64,000 bases of DNA from Nannocystis bainbridge (GTDB taxonomy: Bacteria > Myxococcota_A > Polyangia > Nannocystales > Nannocystaceae), in NCBI RefSeq assembly GCF_028368995.1, contig NZ_JAQNDL010000003.1:372001-436000 (forward strand). Reading direction: 5' to 3'. Under the pieces are notes generated by a model. That model saw only the letters and a list, made by a program, of their open reading frames with translations, did not search any database and was not told the DNA's origin. Positions 44,812 through 53,081 of this stretch are shown in pieces. The first letter of the stretch is position 1, and every line of letters begins with the position of its first letter. Both the position numbers and the translations under genes were made by a program.

Positions 44812-45480
44812 GTGGGTCGCCTCAAGATATTCTCGCTGTTCTTCGGCGTCGGCCTCGTATCTGCGCTCGCCCCGATGCTCGTGGGCGGCTGCACGCAGTG
44901 CGAAGAGTTCCGCGAATGCACCACCAAGCCGGGCCTGCGCTATGTCGAGTGCGGCAACACCCAGCACGAGTTCAACGACGGCGTCTCGGTCGAGGACGAG
45001 GACATCGCCTGGGATTATTGCTACTGCAACAGCAGCCGGCTGCAGTGCGAGAACGGCTCGAGCCTGCGCATGTGCAATTACATGACCGTCGACGGCAGCA
45101 CCGCCGCCCAGTACAACGACGGCACGGTCGCCGAGCTCACCACCGCGGTCGCGGGCTGCCTCGAATACACCGGCTGCGCCATCGAGACCGCGCGCTGCAA
45201 CTACGGCAGCTGGTATCTCAACTGTTCGCGCGGCGAGGAGCGGGCCTTCGTCAGCGGCGCCGGCGCCGTCTTCAAGGACGAGAAGAACGCCGTCGACACC
45301 TGCGTCGCCCGCGGCCCCGGCGGCTTCCTCTGCACGCCGATCATCAGCGACTGCGAGGACCTCGACTCGTGCGCCAGCAGCAAGGCCTGCAGCGAGTTCT
45401 GTTCCAAGCCCGCCTGCTTCAACAACAAGAACGCCGCGAGTTGCATCGCCGACCCCGCGTGCCGGTGGACCCCGCAATGA
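44812..45480 (+). CDS. Cysteine-rich lipoprotein
   Basis: A 222-residue lipoprotein starting at GTG 44812, with AGGAGG 6 bases upstream. The signal peptide (MGRLKIFSLFFGVGLVSALA) ends in the lipobox VGGC. The mature part has about 20 cysteines, often in CxxC or C.....C pairs (CTQCEEFREC, YCYCNSSRLQC, CSEFCSKPACF), presumably all disulfide-bonded, and ends in CIADPACRWTPQ, a motif seen in other myxobacterial Cys-rich proteins. Its stop overlaps the next gene's ATG (ATGA), so the two are translationally coupled and may act together in the envelope. Confidence 0.75.
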   Translation: MGRLKIFSLFFGVGLVSALAPMLVGGCTQCEEFRECTTKPGLRYVECGNTQHEFNDGVSVEDEDIAWDYCYCNSSRLQCENGSSLRMCNYMTVDGSTAAQYNDGTVAELTTAVAGCLEYTGCAIETARCNYGSWYLNCSRGEERAFVSGAGAVFKDEKNAVDTCVARGPGGFLCTPIISDCEDLDSCASSKACSEFCSKPACFNNKNAASCIADPACRWTPQ

Positions 45481-46601
45481 CCGCGCCTCGCACCCTCCTC
45501 GCCGCGGCGCTCTCGACCGCGCTCGCCCTCCCGGCCCCCGCCCTCGCCGCGCCCGCGCCTGTGCCCGTGGCCGCCGCGCCCGTCGACTGGTCGTCCACCT
45601 TCACGCCGGCCGGCGCCAGCGCCCACCTCGGCGACAAGAAGCCCAACGTCATCGTCATCGCCGCCAACCCCGGTTCGCAGGCGGCCTCGGCGGTGTTCCG
45701 CTCGGCGCTCACCGCCTCGCGGAAGGCCGGCGTGGTGATCGACGGCCAGGCGCTCGGCGCCGTCGAGAGCCTCGACGACCGCGCCATCATCGACCGCGCC
45801 AAGGTCCTCCCGGTCCAGCAGATCGTCATCGTCCGCGTGTTCGAGGGCAGCCCCGGCGACCCGCCCAGCTTCATCGCCATGGGCTACGGCACCGACGGCA
45901 CCGTCTCCGTCGCGCTCAGCGGCACCGCCGGCGTCCCCCTGCCCGAGCCGGAGATGCCGACCGAGGTCAGCGTGCCCGACGCGGTCCCCGACACCGCGGA
46001 GGAGGGCCCCAAGGAGCCGGAGGAGTCGGACGAGGCCAAGCGAGCCCGCGAGGCGGCCGAGCAGGAGTACGCGGCCAAGCGCCTCGACGGCACCTGGGGC
46101 GCGCTGCGCCAGGGCACTCCGGGCACCTCGATCACTCCGATGCAGTTCTACGCCGCGATCGGCCGCGATGACCTCGCGCGTCAGGTCGACAGGCGCAAGA
46201 AGACCCGCCTCGGCGTCGCCCTCGGCGGCGGCATCGCCGGCGGCGGCCTGCTCGCGGTCGGCCTCACCTTCCTGATCCTCAACGCCACCGCAGCCCAGAA
46301 CGGCCCCGATTTCGGCGCCGACGACCCGCTGCGGGGCGGCACCGATCGCATCCGCTACCCGCTGTCGATGCCCGTCTCGGGCACGCTGCTCGGCGTCGGC
46401 GCGGCCCTCCTCATCGGCATGGGCGTGTTCCTCGGCGTCTACAAGGCCCACCCGGTCGGCCGCCGCGAGGTCCCCGGCCTCATCGACCGCCACAACCGCG
46501 AGCTCCGCCAGAAGCTCGGCCTGGCCGGCGAGACCGCCAGCGTCCGCCTCGCTCCCAGCCTCGGCGCCAGCAACGGCCTCGTGCTCATCGGCCGCTTCTG
46601 A
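45477..46601 (+). CDS. Exported protein with two membrane helices, unknown function
   Basis: A 374-residue protein. ATG 45477 overlaps the previous stop. After the signal peptide (TLLAAALSTALALPAPALA) a domain of about 110 residues (NVIVIAANPGSQAASAVFRS, VQQIVIVRVFEGSPGDPP) resembles in outline other myxobacterial envelope proteins that may bind peptidoglycan or lipid; a charged linker follows (EEGPKEPEESDEAKRAREAA), then FYAAIGRDDLARQ, two membrane helices (LGVALGGGIAGGGLLAVGLT; GTLLGVGAALLIGMGVFLGV), and a C-terminal strand ending in IGRF. I do not recognise the family. It converges with selA. Confidence 0.65.
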   Translation: MTAPRTLLAAALSTALALPAPALAAPAPVPVAAAPVDWSSTFTPAGASAHLGDKKPNVIVIAANPGSQAASAVFRSALTASRKAGVVIDGQALGAVESLDDRAIIDRAKVLPVQQIVIVRVFEGSPGDPPSFIAMGYGTDGTVSVALSGTAGVPLPEPEMPTEVSVPDAVPDTAEEGPKEPEESDEAKRAREAAEQEYAAKRLDGTWGALRQGTPGTSITPMQFYAAIGRDDLARQVDRRKKTRLGVALGGGIAGGGLLAVGLTFLILNATAAQNGPDFGADDPLRGGTDRIRYPLSMPVSGTLLGVGAALLIGMGVFLGVYKAHPVGRREVPGLIDRHNRELRQKLGLAGETASVRLAPSLGASNGLVLIGRF

Positions 46602-46604
46602 AGC

Positions 46605-46646
46605 AGGCCTGTCTCTCGGGACATGCTCTTCGGAGCATGTCCCTTC
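46605..46646. repeat. 14-bp-period palindrome array with a perfect TTCG-loop hairpin
   Basis: Cores CCTG 46608, CATG 46622 and CATG 46636 in 14-bp steps. Units 2-3 form a perfect 11-bp stem: GGGACATGCTC, loop TTCG, GAGCATGTCCC (46618-46643). The array fills the 43-bp convergent junction before the selA stop (46645). Confidence 0.9.
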
Positions 46647-47994
46647 AGCCAGTCAGCACCGCCCGCACCGCCGTCGCCAGCGCGGCCTCCTCCTCCGGCG
46701 CGACCGTCCGCAGGTCGAGCAGCAGCTCGCCCCCGCTGACGCGCCCGACCACGCCGGCCCGCCGCAGCGCCGCCGCCGTCGCGGTCGGATCGGCCGTCGG
46801 CACCGCCAGCGCCGCGCTCGCCATCACGTCGCCCGGCAGCGAGCCGCCGCCGACGGTCGCCTCGCTGTCCCGGACCTGCCCCAAAGGCCAGCCGAGCAGC
46901 TGCGCCAGCGCCCCGGCCCGCGCGCGCAGCTGCTCCGCCGCCGGCGCCATCATGCGCCGCAGCGGCAGCGTTTCGGCCTGCCCGCTCGCGTAGGCGATCG
47001 CGGTCGCGTGCAGCGCCGCGACCGTGGTCTTGTCGGGCCGGAGGGCCCGCGCCAGCGGATGCCTGCGGCACTTCCCGACCAGCGCGGCCGAGCCGGCGAG
47101 CAGCCCCGCTTGCGGCCCGCCCAGCAGCTTGTCGCCGCTGCACGTCACGAGCTCTGCCCCCTGGGCCAGGTACTCCTGGACCGTCGGCTCGTCGCCCGCG
47201 ATCCCGCCCAGCGAGCCCGACCCGAGATCGGCGATGAGCGGCGCCCCGCGCTCGCGGCCCAGCGCCGCCAGCTCGCCCAGCGTCGGCTGGTGGACGAACC
47301 CCGCCTGCAAGAAGTTGCTGAGGTGCACCCACAGGATCGCCGACGCCCCCGCCGATTGCCCCGGCAGCTCGCCCGCCAGCCCCGCGGCGTAGTCGGCCAC
47401 GTGCGTCCGGTTGGTGCTGCCCGCCTCCCACACCTGCGCCCCGCCGGCCGCCGCCATCTCGGCCACGCGAAAGCCGTCGCCGATCTCCACCATCTGCCCG
47501 CGCGACAGCACCACCCCGCCCGGCCGGCCCACCGCCGTGCACGCCAGCAACAGCGCCGCAGCCCCGTTGTTGACCACGTGCACGTCCTCGGTCCCGAGCA
47601 GCGCTGCCAACAGCGGCCGCAGCCACGTCAGTCGCGACCCGCGCCGTCCCGTCTCGACCTCGAACTCGAGCTCGCAGTTGCCCGCCGCCGCCGTCATCGC
47701 CGCGACTGCCTCTCGGGACAGGGGCGCCCGCCCGAGGTTGGTGTGCAGCAGCACTCCGGTCGCGTTGATCAGCGCCCGCGGCCGCGGCGTCATCACCTCG
47801 GCCAGCCGCCTGGCCACCTCGCCGGCGATCGCCTCGACCTCGGGCGCCTCGGCGATCTCGCCGGCCTGCGCCCGCCGCCGCAGCTCCGCCAGCACCTCGT
47901 GGACCTGGCGCTTCTGGATCGTCCGCAGCGCCGGCGACGACGCGAGCGCCGGGTGTTCGAGGATCCGATCGACGCGGGGCAGGCGGAGCGACAT
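46645..47994 (-). CDS. selA: L-seryl-tRNA(Sec) selenium transferase SelA
   Basis: A 449-residue PLP enzyme converting Ser-tRNA(Sec) to Sec-tRNA(Sec) with selenophosphate from SelD. Family patterns: ALINATGVLLHTNLGRAPLS, VNNGAAALLLACTAVG, LSRGQMVEIGDGFRV, the GSTNRTHVADY that contacts the substrate, and the PLP Lys in TCSGDKLLGGPQAGL. ATG 47994 is preferred over a GTG at 48012 that overlaps the upstream gene's stop. With selD and selB 2-5 kb away this completes the protein set for selenocysteine, except selC. The gene starts 6 bases after the FHA gene's end. Confidence 0.93.
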   Translation of the reverse strand: MSLRLPRVDRILEHPALASSPALRTIQKRQVHEVLAELRRRAQAGEIAEAPEVEAIAGEVARRLAEVMTPRPRALINATGVLLHTNLGRAPLSREAVAAMTAAAGNCELEFEVETGRRGSRLTWLRPLLAALLGTEDVHVVNNGAAALLLACTAVGRPGGVVLSRGQMVEIGDGFRVAEMAAAGGAQVWEAGSTNRTHVADYAAGLAGELPGQSAGASAILWVHLSNFLQAGFVHQPTLGELAALGRERGAPLIADLGSGSLGGIAGDEPTVQEYLAQGAELVTCSGDKLLGGPQAGLLAGSAALVGKCRRHPLARALRPDKTTVAALHATAIAYASGQAETLPLRRMMAPAAEQLRARAGALAQLLGWPLGQVRDSEATVGGGSLPGDVMASAALAVPTADPTATAAALRRAGVVGRVSGGELLLDLRTVAPEEEAALATAVRAVLTG

Positions 47995-47999
47995 GCCCT

Positions 48000-48482
48000 C
48001 TACTGCTGCCACAAGAGCAGCGCCACGACGAGCGCCGCGAACCCCAGCGTCGCCGCGGCCGGCAGCAGCAGCGACTCGCCCGACTCGCCCGCCAGGGCCT
48101 GCCGCACCCGCGTCACCGTCACCTCGCCCCCGCGCCGCAGCGCCGCGTCGACCTGCGCGCCCGGGTGGTGCACGCGTAAGGAGATCCCCCCGACCACGAT
48201 CACGTCGCCGTGGGCCAGCGGCGTCGCCCCGACCAGCGCCGTGCCGTCGCGGTACACCCCGTTCTTGCTGCCCAGGTCGGTCACCGTCAGCCCCTCCGGC
48301 GTCACGTCGAGCGCCGCGTGCACCCGCGACACGTCGTCGCCCGCCAGCATCACCGCCACCCCGGCCTCGCGGCCGACCAGCGCCCGCCCTGGCCGCAGCG
48401 CGTGCGTCCGACCGCGCCCCGCTCCGCTCTCCTCGCGCACGAAGATCTCCGGCTCACGACCCACGCCGCGACCATAGCTCAT
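48000..48482 (-). CDS. FHA-domain protein with C-terminal membrane anchor
   Basis: A 160-residue protein from ATG 48482, which overlaps the stop of the ComEC-like gene (ATGA). Residues of about 15-105 form a forkhead-associated domain that binds phosphothreonine: RPGRALVGREAGVAVMLAGD, DVSRVHAALDVTPEGLTVTD, LGSKNGVYRDG. A linker follows and then one membrane helix (LLPAAATLGFAALVVALLLW). Such proteins read the output of Ser/Thr kinases, one of which is encoded at 60 kb. It is translationally coupled to the ComEC-like gene and 6 bases from selA. Confidence 0.85.
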   Translation of the reverse strand: MSYGRGVGREPEIFVREESGAGRGRTHALRPGRALVGREAGVAVMLAGDDVSRVHAALDVTPEGLTVTDLGSKNGVYRDGTALVGATPLAHGDVIVVGGISLRVHHPGAQVDAALRRGGEVTVTRVRQALAGESGESLLLPAAATLGFAALVVALLLWQQ

Positions 48483-50296
48483 CTCGCGCCCCCGAGCGCC
48501 ACGAACGCCCCGTCGATCCAGCACTCCGGCCCGTCCGGCCCCGCCCCGATCACCACCCGTCGCAGCCGCGTCCTCGCCTGGCACGCCTCCAGTTGTACCC
48601 GCAACGACTTGAGCACAGGTCCTTCGGGACATGTCCCTTCGAACATCATCCCGGCCCGCTCGAGCTCCGCCTGCACCGCCGCGGCCGCCGGCGGGCTGCG
48701 CGGCGCGACCACCTGCGCAGCCCCGCGAAAGCCCAGCGCCGCCAGCAATTCCGGCCACGCCTCCGGCCCCAGCCACGGGTCGCGCACGCACGCCAGCGAC
48801 CGATCGCTCGCCGCCGGCACGATCACCGCTGCGCTGCGCGGGCCCCCGATCGCCACCCACGCCCGCGGCGGCTCCAGCGGCCGCTCGCGCCCGACCCACA
48901 CCAGCGCCGCCAGCACTCCCACGCACGGCAACGTCCCCGGCACCCAGCGCAGCACCGCCGGTCGCCGCACGAACCATCGCAGCCCCAGCCCGATCGTCGC
49001 CAGCCCCGCGAGCAGCGGCCACGGCGGCTCCGGCACCTGCGCGAACAGGCTCGCCAGATCGATCACCACCTGCCCGCCGAGCGCCGCCGGTCGCAGCGCC
49101 TCCGGCCCCCACCACGGCGCCGCCGCCAGCCCCACGATCCCGAGCGGCAGCACCCACAGCGTGAACACCGGCACCGCGATCACGTTGGCCACCACCCCGA
49201 TCAGCGACGCCTGCCCGAAGTGCACCAGAACGATCGGCAATGTCCCGAAGGACACCCGCCAGCTCTGCGCCACCAGCCCGCGCGGCGCCTCCGGGTGGAC
49301 CAGCACCGCCATCGCCGCCAGCGACAGGTGCAGCCCCGGATCCAGCGCCCACGCCGGTCGCCACGCCAGCATCGCCGCGGCCGTCCACGCCAGCGCCGTC
49401 AGCCCGTGCCCCGGCCGGCCCGTCAGCGTCGCCACTTGAGCCAGCCCGAACATCACCGCCGCCCGCAACGCCGGGGGTTCGCCGCCTGTAACCCCCAGGT
49501 AGGCCAGCACCGGCAGCCACGCCAGCGCTGCCGCCAGCGTCAGCGATCCACCGAGCAGCAGACCGGCGCGCAGCAGCGGCCCCTGGACCAGCGCCGCTGC
49601 CACTGCCACGTTCATCCCGCTGACCGCCACCACGTGGCCGAGTCCTGCCCTTCGCAGCGCTGTCCGGCGTTCGGGCGCGAGCGCCGCGGGCTGGCCCAGC
49701 ACCGACGCCACCACGAAGCCCAGCGCCGGGTCGCCGCGTGCGGCTCGCGTCGTCCCGTCGCGCAGCTCGGCCACTGCCCGCCAGTAACCCTCGCTCCGCG
49801 GCCCCGCACGCCACGCGTTCTCCACCGAAAACGCCGCCACGGCCCCGTCGCGGGCTGGATCGAAGCTCCCCGCACCCGGCCACGACGGACCCTCGCGACG
49901 CGCGAGATCTCCGGCCTTGAGCCAGATTGGATCGCCCGCTGCAAGCGGACAAATCGCCTCGGGTACGTGCAGGGACCACACATTCGAGCTCCCTGCCGGT
50001 GTCGCAAACACGGCACAGCCCGCCGCTGCAGGGGCGCTCGCCCCGCGGACCGTCACGCGGATCAGCCCGGGCCCCGCGATCTCCGGCGCCTCCGCTTGCG
50101 GCAGCCGCCCACGCGCCGCCCCGGCCAGGCCTGCTGCCAGCACCACCGCGGGCGCTGCCAGCTTGCGGAGCCGCTGGCTCGCCGCTGCCGACAGCCCTGC
50201 CGCGCCTGCCAGCGCTGCTGAGTCTGCCCAGCCCGCATGCGCGAAACCGAGCACGACACCCATACACCAGGCCAGGCAGAAACACAGCGGCAGCAC
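48479..50296 (-). CDS. ComEC/Rec2-like DNA-uptake channel, lacking the nuclease-type domain
   Basis: A membrane protein of about 605 residues (GTG 50296 tentatively; ATG 50263 is the alternative). The competence-channel domain is recognisable: AGLGHVVAVSGMNVAVAAAL, YLGVTGGEPPALRAAVMFGL, LDPGLHLSLAAMAVLV and many membrane helices. In classical ComEC this is followed by a metallo-beta-lactamase-like domain of about 200 residues that degrades the non-transported strand; here only about 150 residues remain after the last helices and no HxHxDH motif is present. A three-unit 14-bp repeat lies inside (cores 48616, 48630 and 48644). It is divergent from the next gene, and coupled to the FHA gene. Confidence 0.7.
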   Translation of the reverse strand: MLPLCFCLAWCMGVVLGFAHAGWADSAALAGAAGLSAAASQRLRKLAAPAVVLAAGLAGAARGRLPQAEAPEIAGPGLIRVTVRGASAPAAAGCAVFATPAGSSNVWSLHVPEAICPLAAGDPIWLKAGDLARREGPSWPGAGSFDPARDGAVAAFSVENAWRAGPRSEGYWRAVAELRDGTTRAARGDPALGFVVASVLGQPAALAPERRTALRRAGLGHVVAVSGMNVAVAAALVQGPLLRAGLLLGGSLTLAAALAWLPVLAYLGVTGGEPPALRAAVMFGLAQVATLTGRPGHGLTALAWTAAAMLAWRPAWALDPGLHLSLAAMAVLVHPEAPRGLVAQSWRVSFGTLPIVLVHFGQASLIGVVANVIAVPVFTLWVLPLGIVGLAAAPWWGPEALRPAALGGQVVIDLASLFAQVPEPPWPLLAGLATIGLGLRWFVRRPAVLRWVPGTLPCVGVLAALVWVGRERPLEPPRAWVAIGGPRSAAVIVPAASDRSLACVRDPWLGPEAWPELLAALGFRGAAQVVAPRSPPAAAAVQAELERAGMMFEGTCPEGPVLKSLRVQLEACQARTRLRRVVIGAGPDGPECWIDGAFVALGGAR

Positions 50297-50423
50297 CTGG
50301 AAGAGTCGCTGCGACGGCGTTTCTTTTTGCAGCAGGGCGAGCGCGGACTTGCTCTGCCCTAGGACCTCGGATGCACTGCGAAATTGCCAGCGCCGGCCAC
50401 GTGGCCCTACACTAGGCCCAATC

Positions 50424-52118
50424 GTGCTGCTGACGAAGATCTGGGCTGCAATCCTCGCATGCCTCGCGACGGCCTTCCTCGCGGGTATGTTCCTCCTGTC
50501 TTTTGGGACCGCTGGAGGCTTCACGGACGCGGACCGTGCCGCACTCAAGGCGAAGACCGAGGCCGGTGTGGTCGCGCTCGAGGCCGCGATCCAGGCCTCA
50601 CCCGTCGCGCGAGCGCCGGCGATCCTGGCCGATCCGTATCTCAAACTCGCGCTCAATCCGGGTCAGCCCGGAGTCGGCAAGGTGACCCCGCCGTCGCTGG
50701 CTGACGCCTTCGCCACCGCCGCCAATTCGGCCGTGCTGTCCGACAACACGCAGATGACCGTCGGCCTGTTCGACAAGTCGGGCGCGCTGCTGGTGTACGC
50801 CGGCGGCGGGCACGACGAGCTCGTCGAGGCCGCGCTGCTGCCCAACTTCGTCACTGCCGCGACCGACAAGGAAGACCAGTTCTCCGCGGCGCTGCGCGGC
50901 TCGCTGCACGTCGTGCGGATCTCCAAGTCCGACGAGGCCAACCGGCGGCTCGTCGCCATTCACCCGCTCGACCTCGGCGCCAACTCGATCTTCCGCCGGA
51001 TCCTCGGCACGCAGAACCCTGCCGCCCTGGTGCGCAGCGGTCAGCCGCTCGAGAACACCCTGATCAACCCCGGCAACAGCGGCGACGCGCTCACCAAGTT
51101 CGCCACGGAGCACGGCAAGGACGCCCCCGGCGTCGGTGCCAGCGACGCCTACAAGGTCGGCGACGGCCTCAACGCCCGCATCGGCTCGATCGGTCGTGTG
51201 CCCGGGCCTGCCGGCGCCGGCGACGACGGCACCATGCTCGTCGTGCTCTCGGCCAACACCGCCGCTGCCGGGCAGAAGGACCTGTTCTCCGCCCTCAGCG
51301 ACGCCAAGGCCAACGGCTTGAGCGGCGAGCACCTCGCCATCCTCCTGTTCGTCCTCGCCATCGGCCTCGCCCTCGCCCTGTACTTGCCGAACCTCGAGGC
51401 CGCCAACCCGATCCGTCGCCTCACCGCCGAGTTCACCGCCATGCGGCTCGGCTCGCAGCAGCAGCTCTTCTACGACACCTACGGCACCGGCCCCGTCGCC
51501 GACCTCGCCAAGTCGGCGCACGCCTATCACGAGGCCCTGCGCTCGAGCCTCGCCGCCGGCGTCGCCGACGAAGACGTCGATCCCAGCGGTCGCGCCTCGC
51601 GGCGCGTCCAGGCCGTCAGCCCCACGCGTTCGCACCGCAAGGTCGGGCGCACCGGCGCTGCCGATCGCATCGACGCTGCGCCCGTGGTCGCCACCCCGGG
51701 CCCGGCCGAGGACGAGGCGCCGACCATGGCGCACCCCTCCTTGCCGTCCTCGAGTCAGCCGGCCGCCGGCCGCGGTCCTGGCTTCTTCACCATGCCTGCG
51801 ACCAAGCCGCTGCGCTCGCGCGAGACCGTCATCGGCAACCTGATGACGATGGACAACGACGCCCAGGGCGCCGGGCCCGAGCCGGCCAAGGACGACGCCG
51901 TGCGCGAGGCCTACTACCAGGAGGTCTTCGAGGAGTTCGTGAAGTTCAAGCTCGAGAACAACGAGCCGATCGACAACTTCACCTACGAGAAATTCGCCAC
52001 CAAGCTGCGGGCCAACACCGCCGAGCTGATGAAGCGGCCCGACGTGAAGGACGTGCAGTTCTCGGTCTACATCAAGGACGGCAAGGTCGCGCTCAAGGCG
52101 CGCGTCGTCCGCGGGTAA
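50424..52118 (+). CDS. MXAN_5187-type membrane sensor-like protein
   Basis: A 564-residue protein from GTG 50424. A membrane helix (IWAAILACLATAFLAGMFLL) is followed by a large extracytoplasmic region (about 40-300) with a Cache/PAS-like pattern (MTVGLFDKSGALLVYAGGG), a second helix (HLAILLFVLAIGLALALYL), then a helix resembling HAMP (NPIRRLTAEFTAMRLG), a disordered Pro/Ser linker, and a C-terminal domain (YQEVFEEFVKFKLENNEPID...DVQFSVYIKDGKVALKARVV) as in the Myxococcus xanthus MXAN_5187 family. The signal-transduction role is inferred from layout only; no kinase or methyl-accepting domain is present. Confidence 0.7.
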   Translation: MLLTKIWAAILACLATAFLAGMFLLSFGTAGGFTDADRAALKAKTEAGVVALEAAIQASPVARAPAILADPYLKLALNPGQPGVGKVTPPSLADAFATAANSAVLSDNTQMTVGLFDKSGALLVYAGGGHDELVEAALLPNFVTAATDKEDQFSAALRGSLHVVRISKSDEANRRLVAIHPLDLGANSIFRRILGTQNPAALVRSGQPLENTLINPGNSGDALTKFATEHGKDAPGVGASDAYKVGDGLNARIGSIGRVPGPAGAGDDGTMLVVLSANTAAAGQKDLFSALSDAKANGLSGEHLAILLFVLAIGLALALYLPNLEAANPIRRLTAEFTAMRLGSQQQLFYDTYGTGPVADLAKSAHAYHEALRSSLAAGVADEDVDPSGRASRRVQAVSPTRSHRKVGRTGAADRIDAAPVVATPGPAEDEAPTMAHPSLPSSSQPAAGRGPGFFTMPATKPLRSRETVIGNLMTMDNDAQGAGPEPAKDDAVREAYYQEVFEEFVKFKLENNEPIDNFTYEKFATKLRANTAELMKRPDVKDVQFSVYIKDGKVALKARVVRG

Positions 52119-52224
52119 GCGCACGTCAGCGCGCGGCCCGAACGGGCTGCGAGCATCGAGGCCCGGGTCGGACCGCCATGGTCCCCCCGGGCCTCTGCAT
52201 GTCCGCTGCATTACACTGGGCCCG

Positions 52225-52800
52225 ATGCCGATCCTCAAAGTCGCCCAGATCGGGCACCCCGTGCTGCGCCAGAAGGCCCGCGAAGTCAGCCGCGAGGAGC
52301 TGCTGACCCCGGCGTTTCAGGCGTTCATCGACTCGATGATCGAGACCATGCGCGACGCCCAGGGCGCCGGCCTCGCCGCCAACCAGGTCCACGAGCCGGT
52401 GCGCGTGTGCGTCATCGAGGTCAAGGACAACCCGCGCTACCCCTACAAGCCCAACATCCCGCTGACGGTCCTCGTCAACCCCGTGCTGACCCCGCTGTGT
52501 GGCACGCGGTTCGAGAACTACGAGGGTTGCCTGTCGGTCCCCGACCTGCGCGGCATCGTCTATCGCTCGGTCGAGATCCGCGTCGAGGCGCTCGACCGCC
52601 TCGGCAACCCGATCGACAAGGTCGTCCGCGGCGTCACGGCCGGCACCTTCCAGCACGAGTGCGACCACCTCGACGGCATGCTGTTCGTCGACCGCGTCGA
52701 GGACCCTCGCACCTTCTGCACCTGGAAGGAGTTCGCCCGCCAGCACGAGGGCCGCTTCCGCGAGCACGTCAAGGAGCTCGTCGAGCACTACGGCTCCTGA
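52225..52800 (+). CDS. def: Peptide deformylase
   Basis: A 191-residue metal enzyme that removes the formyl group from new proteins. Motif 1 GAGLAANQV, motif 2 EGCLSVPDLRG (metal Cys) and motif 3 QHECDHLDG (HExxH type with two metal His and the catalytic Glu) are all intact. It begins PILKVAQIGHPVLRQKAREV, as usual. ATG 52225. No formyltransferase gene (fmt) follows, unlike in many genomes. A second-step enzyme, map, is at 20.6 kb. Confidence 0.95.
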   Translation: MPILKVAQIGHPVLRQKAREVSREELLTPAFQAFIDSMIETMRDAQGAGLAANQVHEPVRVCVIEVKDNPRYPYKPNIPLTVLVNPVLTPLCGTRFENYEGCLSVPDLRGIVYRSVEIRVEALDRLGNPIDKVVRGVTAGTFQHECDHLDGMLFVDRVEDPRTFCTWKEFARQHEGRFREHVKELVEHYGS

Positions 52801-52876
52801 GCGCCGCCACGCGCGACCTCGCCGCGGTGGTGCCTGCGTCCCCCTGAGCGCCGCGGATGTCCTGGCCGTGCCAGAC

Positions 52877-52918
52877 TGACATGCCCCTTTGAACATGCCC
52901 GAACGGGCATGTCCGATG
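52877..52918. repeat. 14-bp-period palindrome array, 3 units
   Basis: CATG cores at 52880, 52894 and 52908 in 14-bp steps, in the 281-bp gap after def and before a co-oriented gene. The likely 3' end of the def transcript. Confidence 0.8.
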
Positions 52919-53081
52919 TGCCAGCTTCGGCTCGCGCTCGCCGCGGTCCGCCGGCGCGCAGCGGCGCCCGCAGACGCTGGCCCGCGGACCCGGCGATCTC
53001 GGGGTCCGAGCGGCCCGGGGCGGCGCGGACCCGGGTTCGGGCGGGCGCGTGCGGGCTTGCGATGGTACACTCGCGCCGCTC

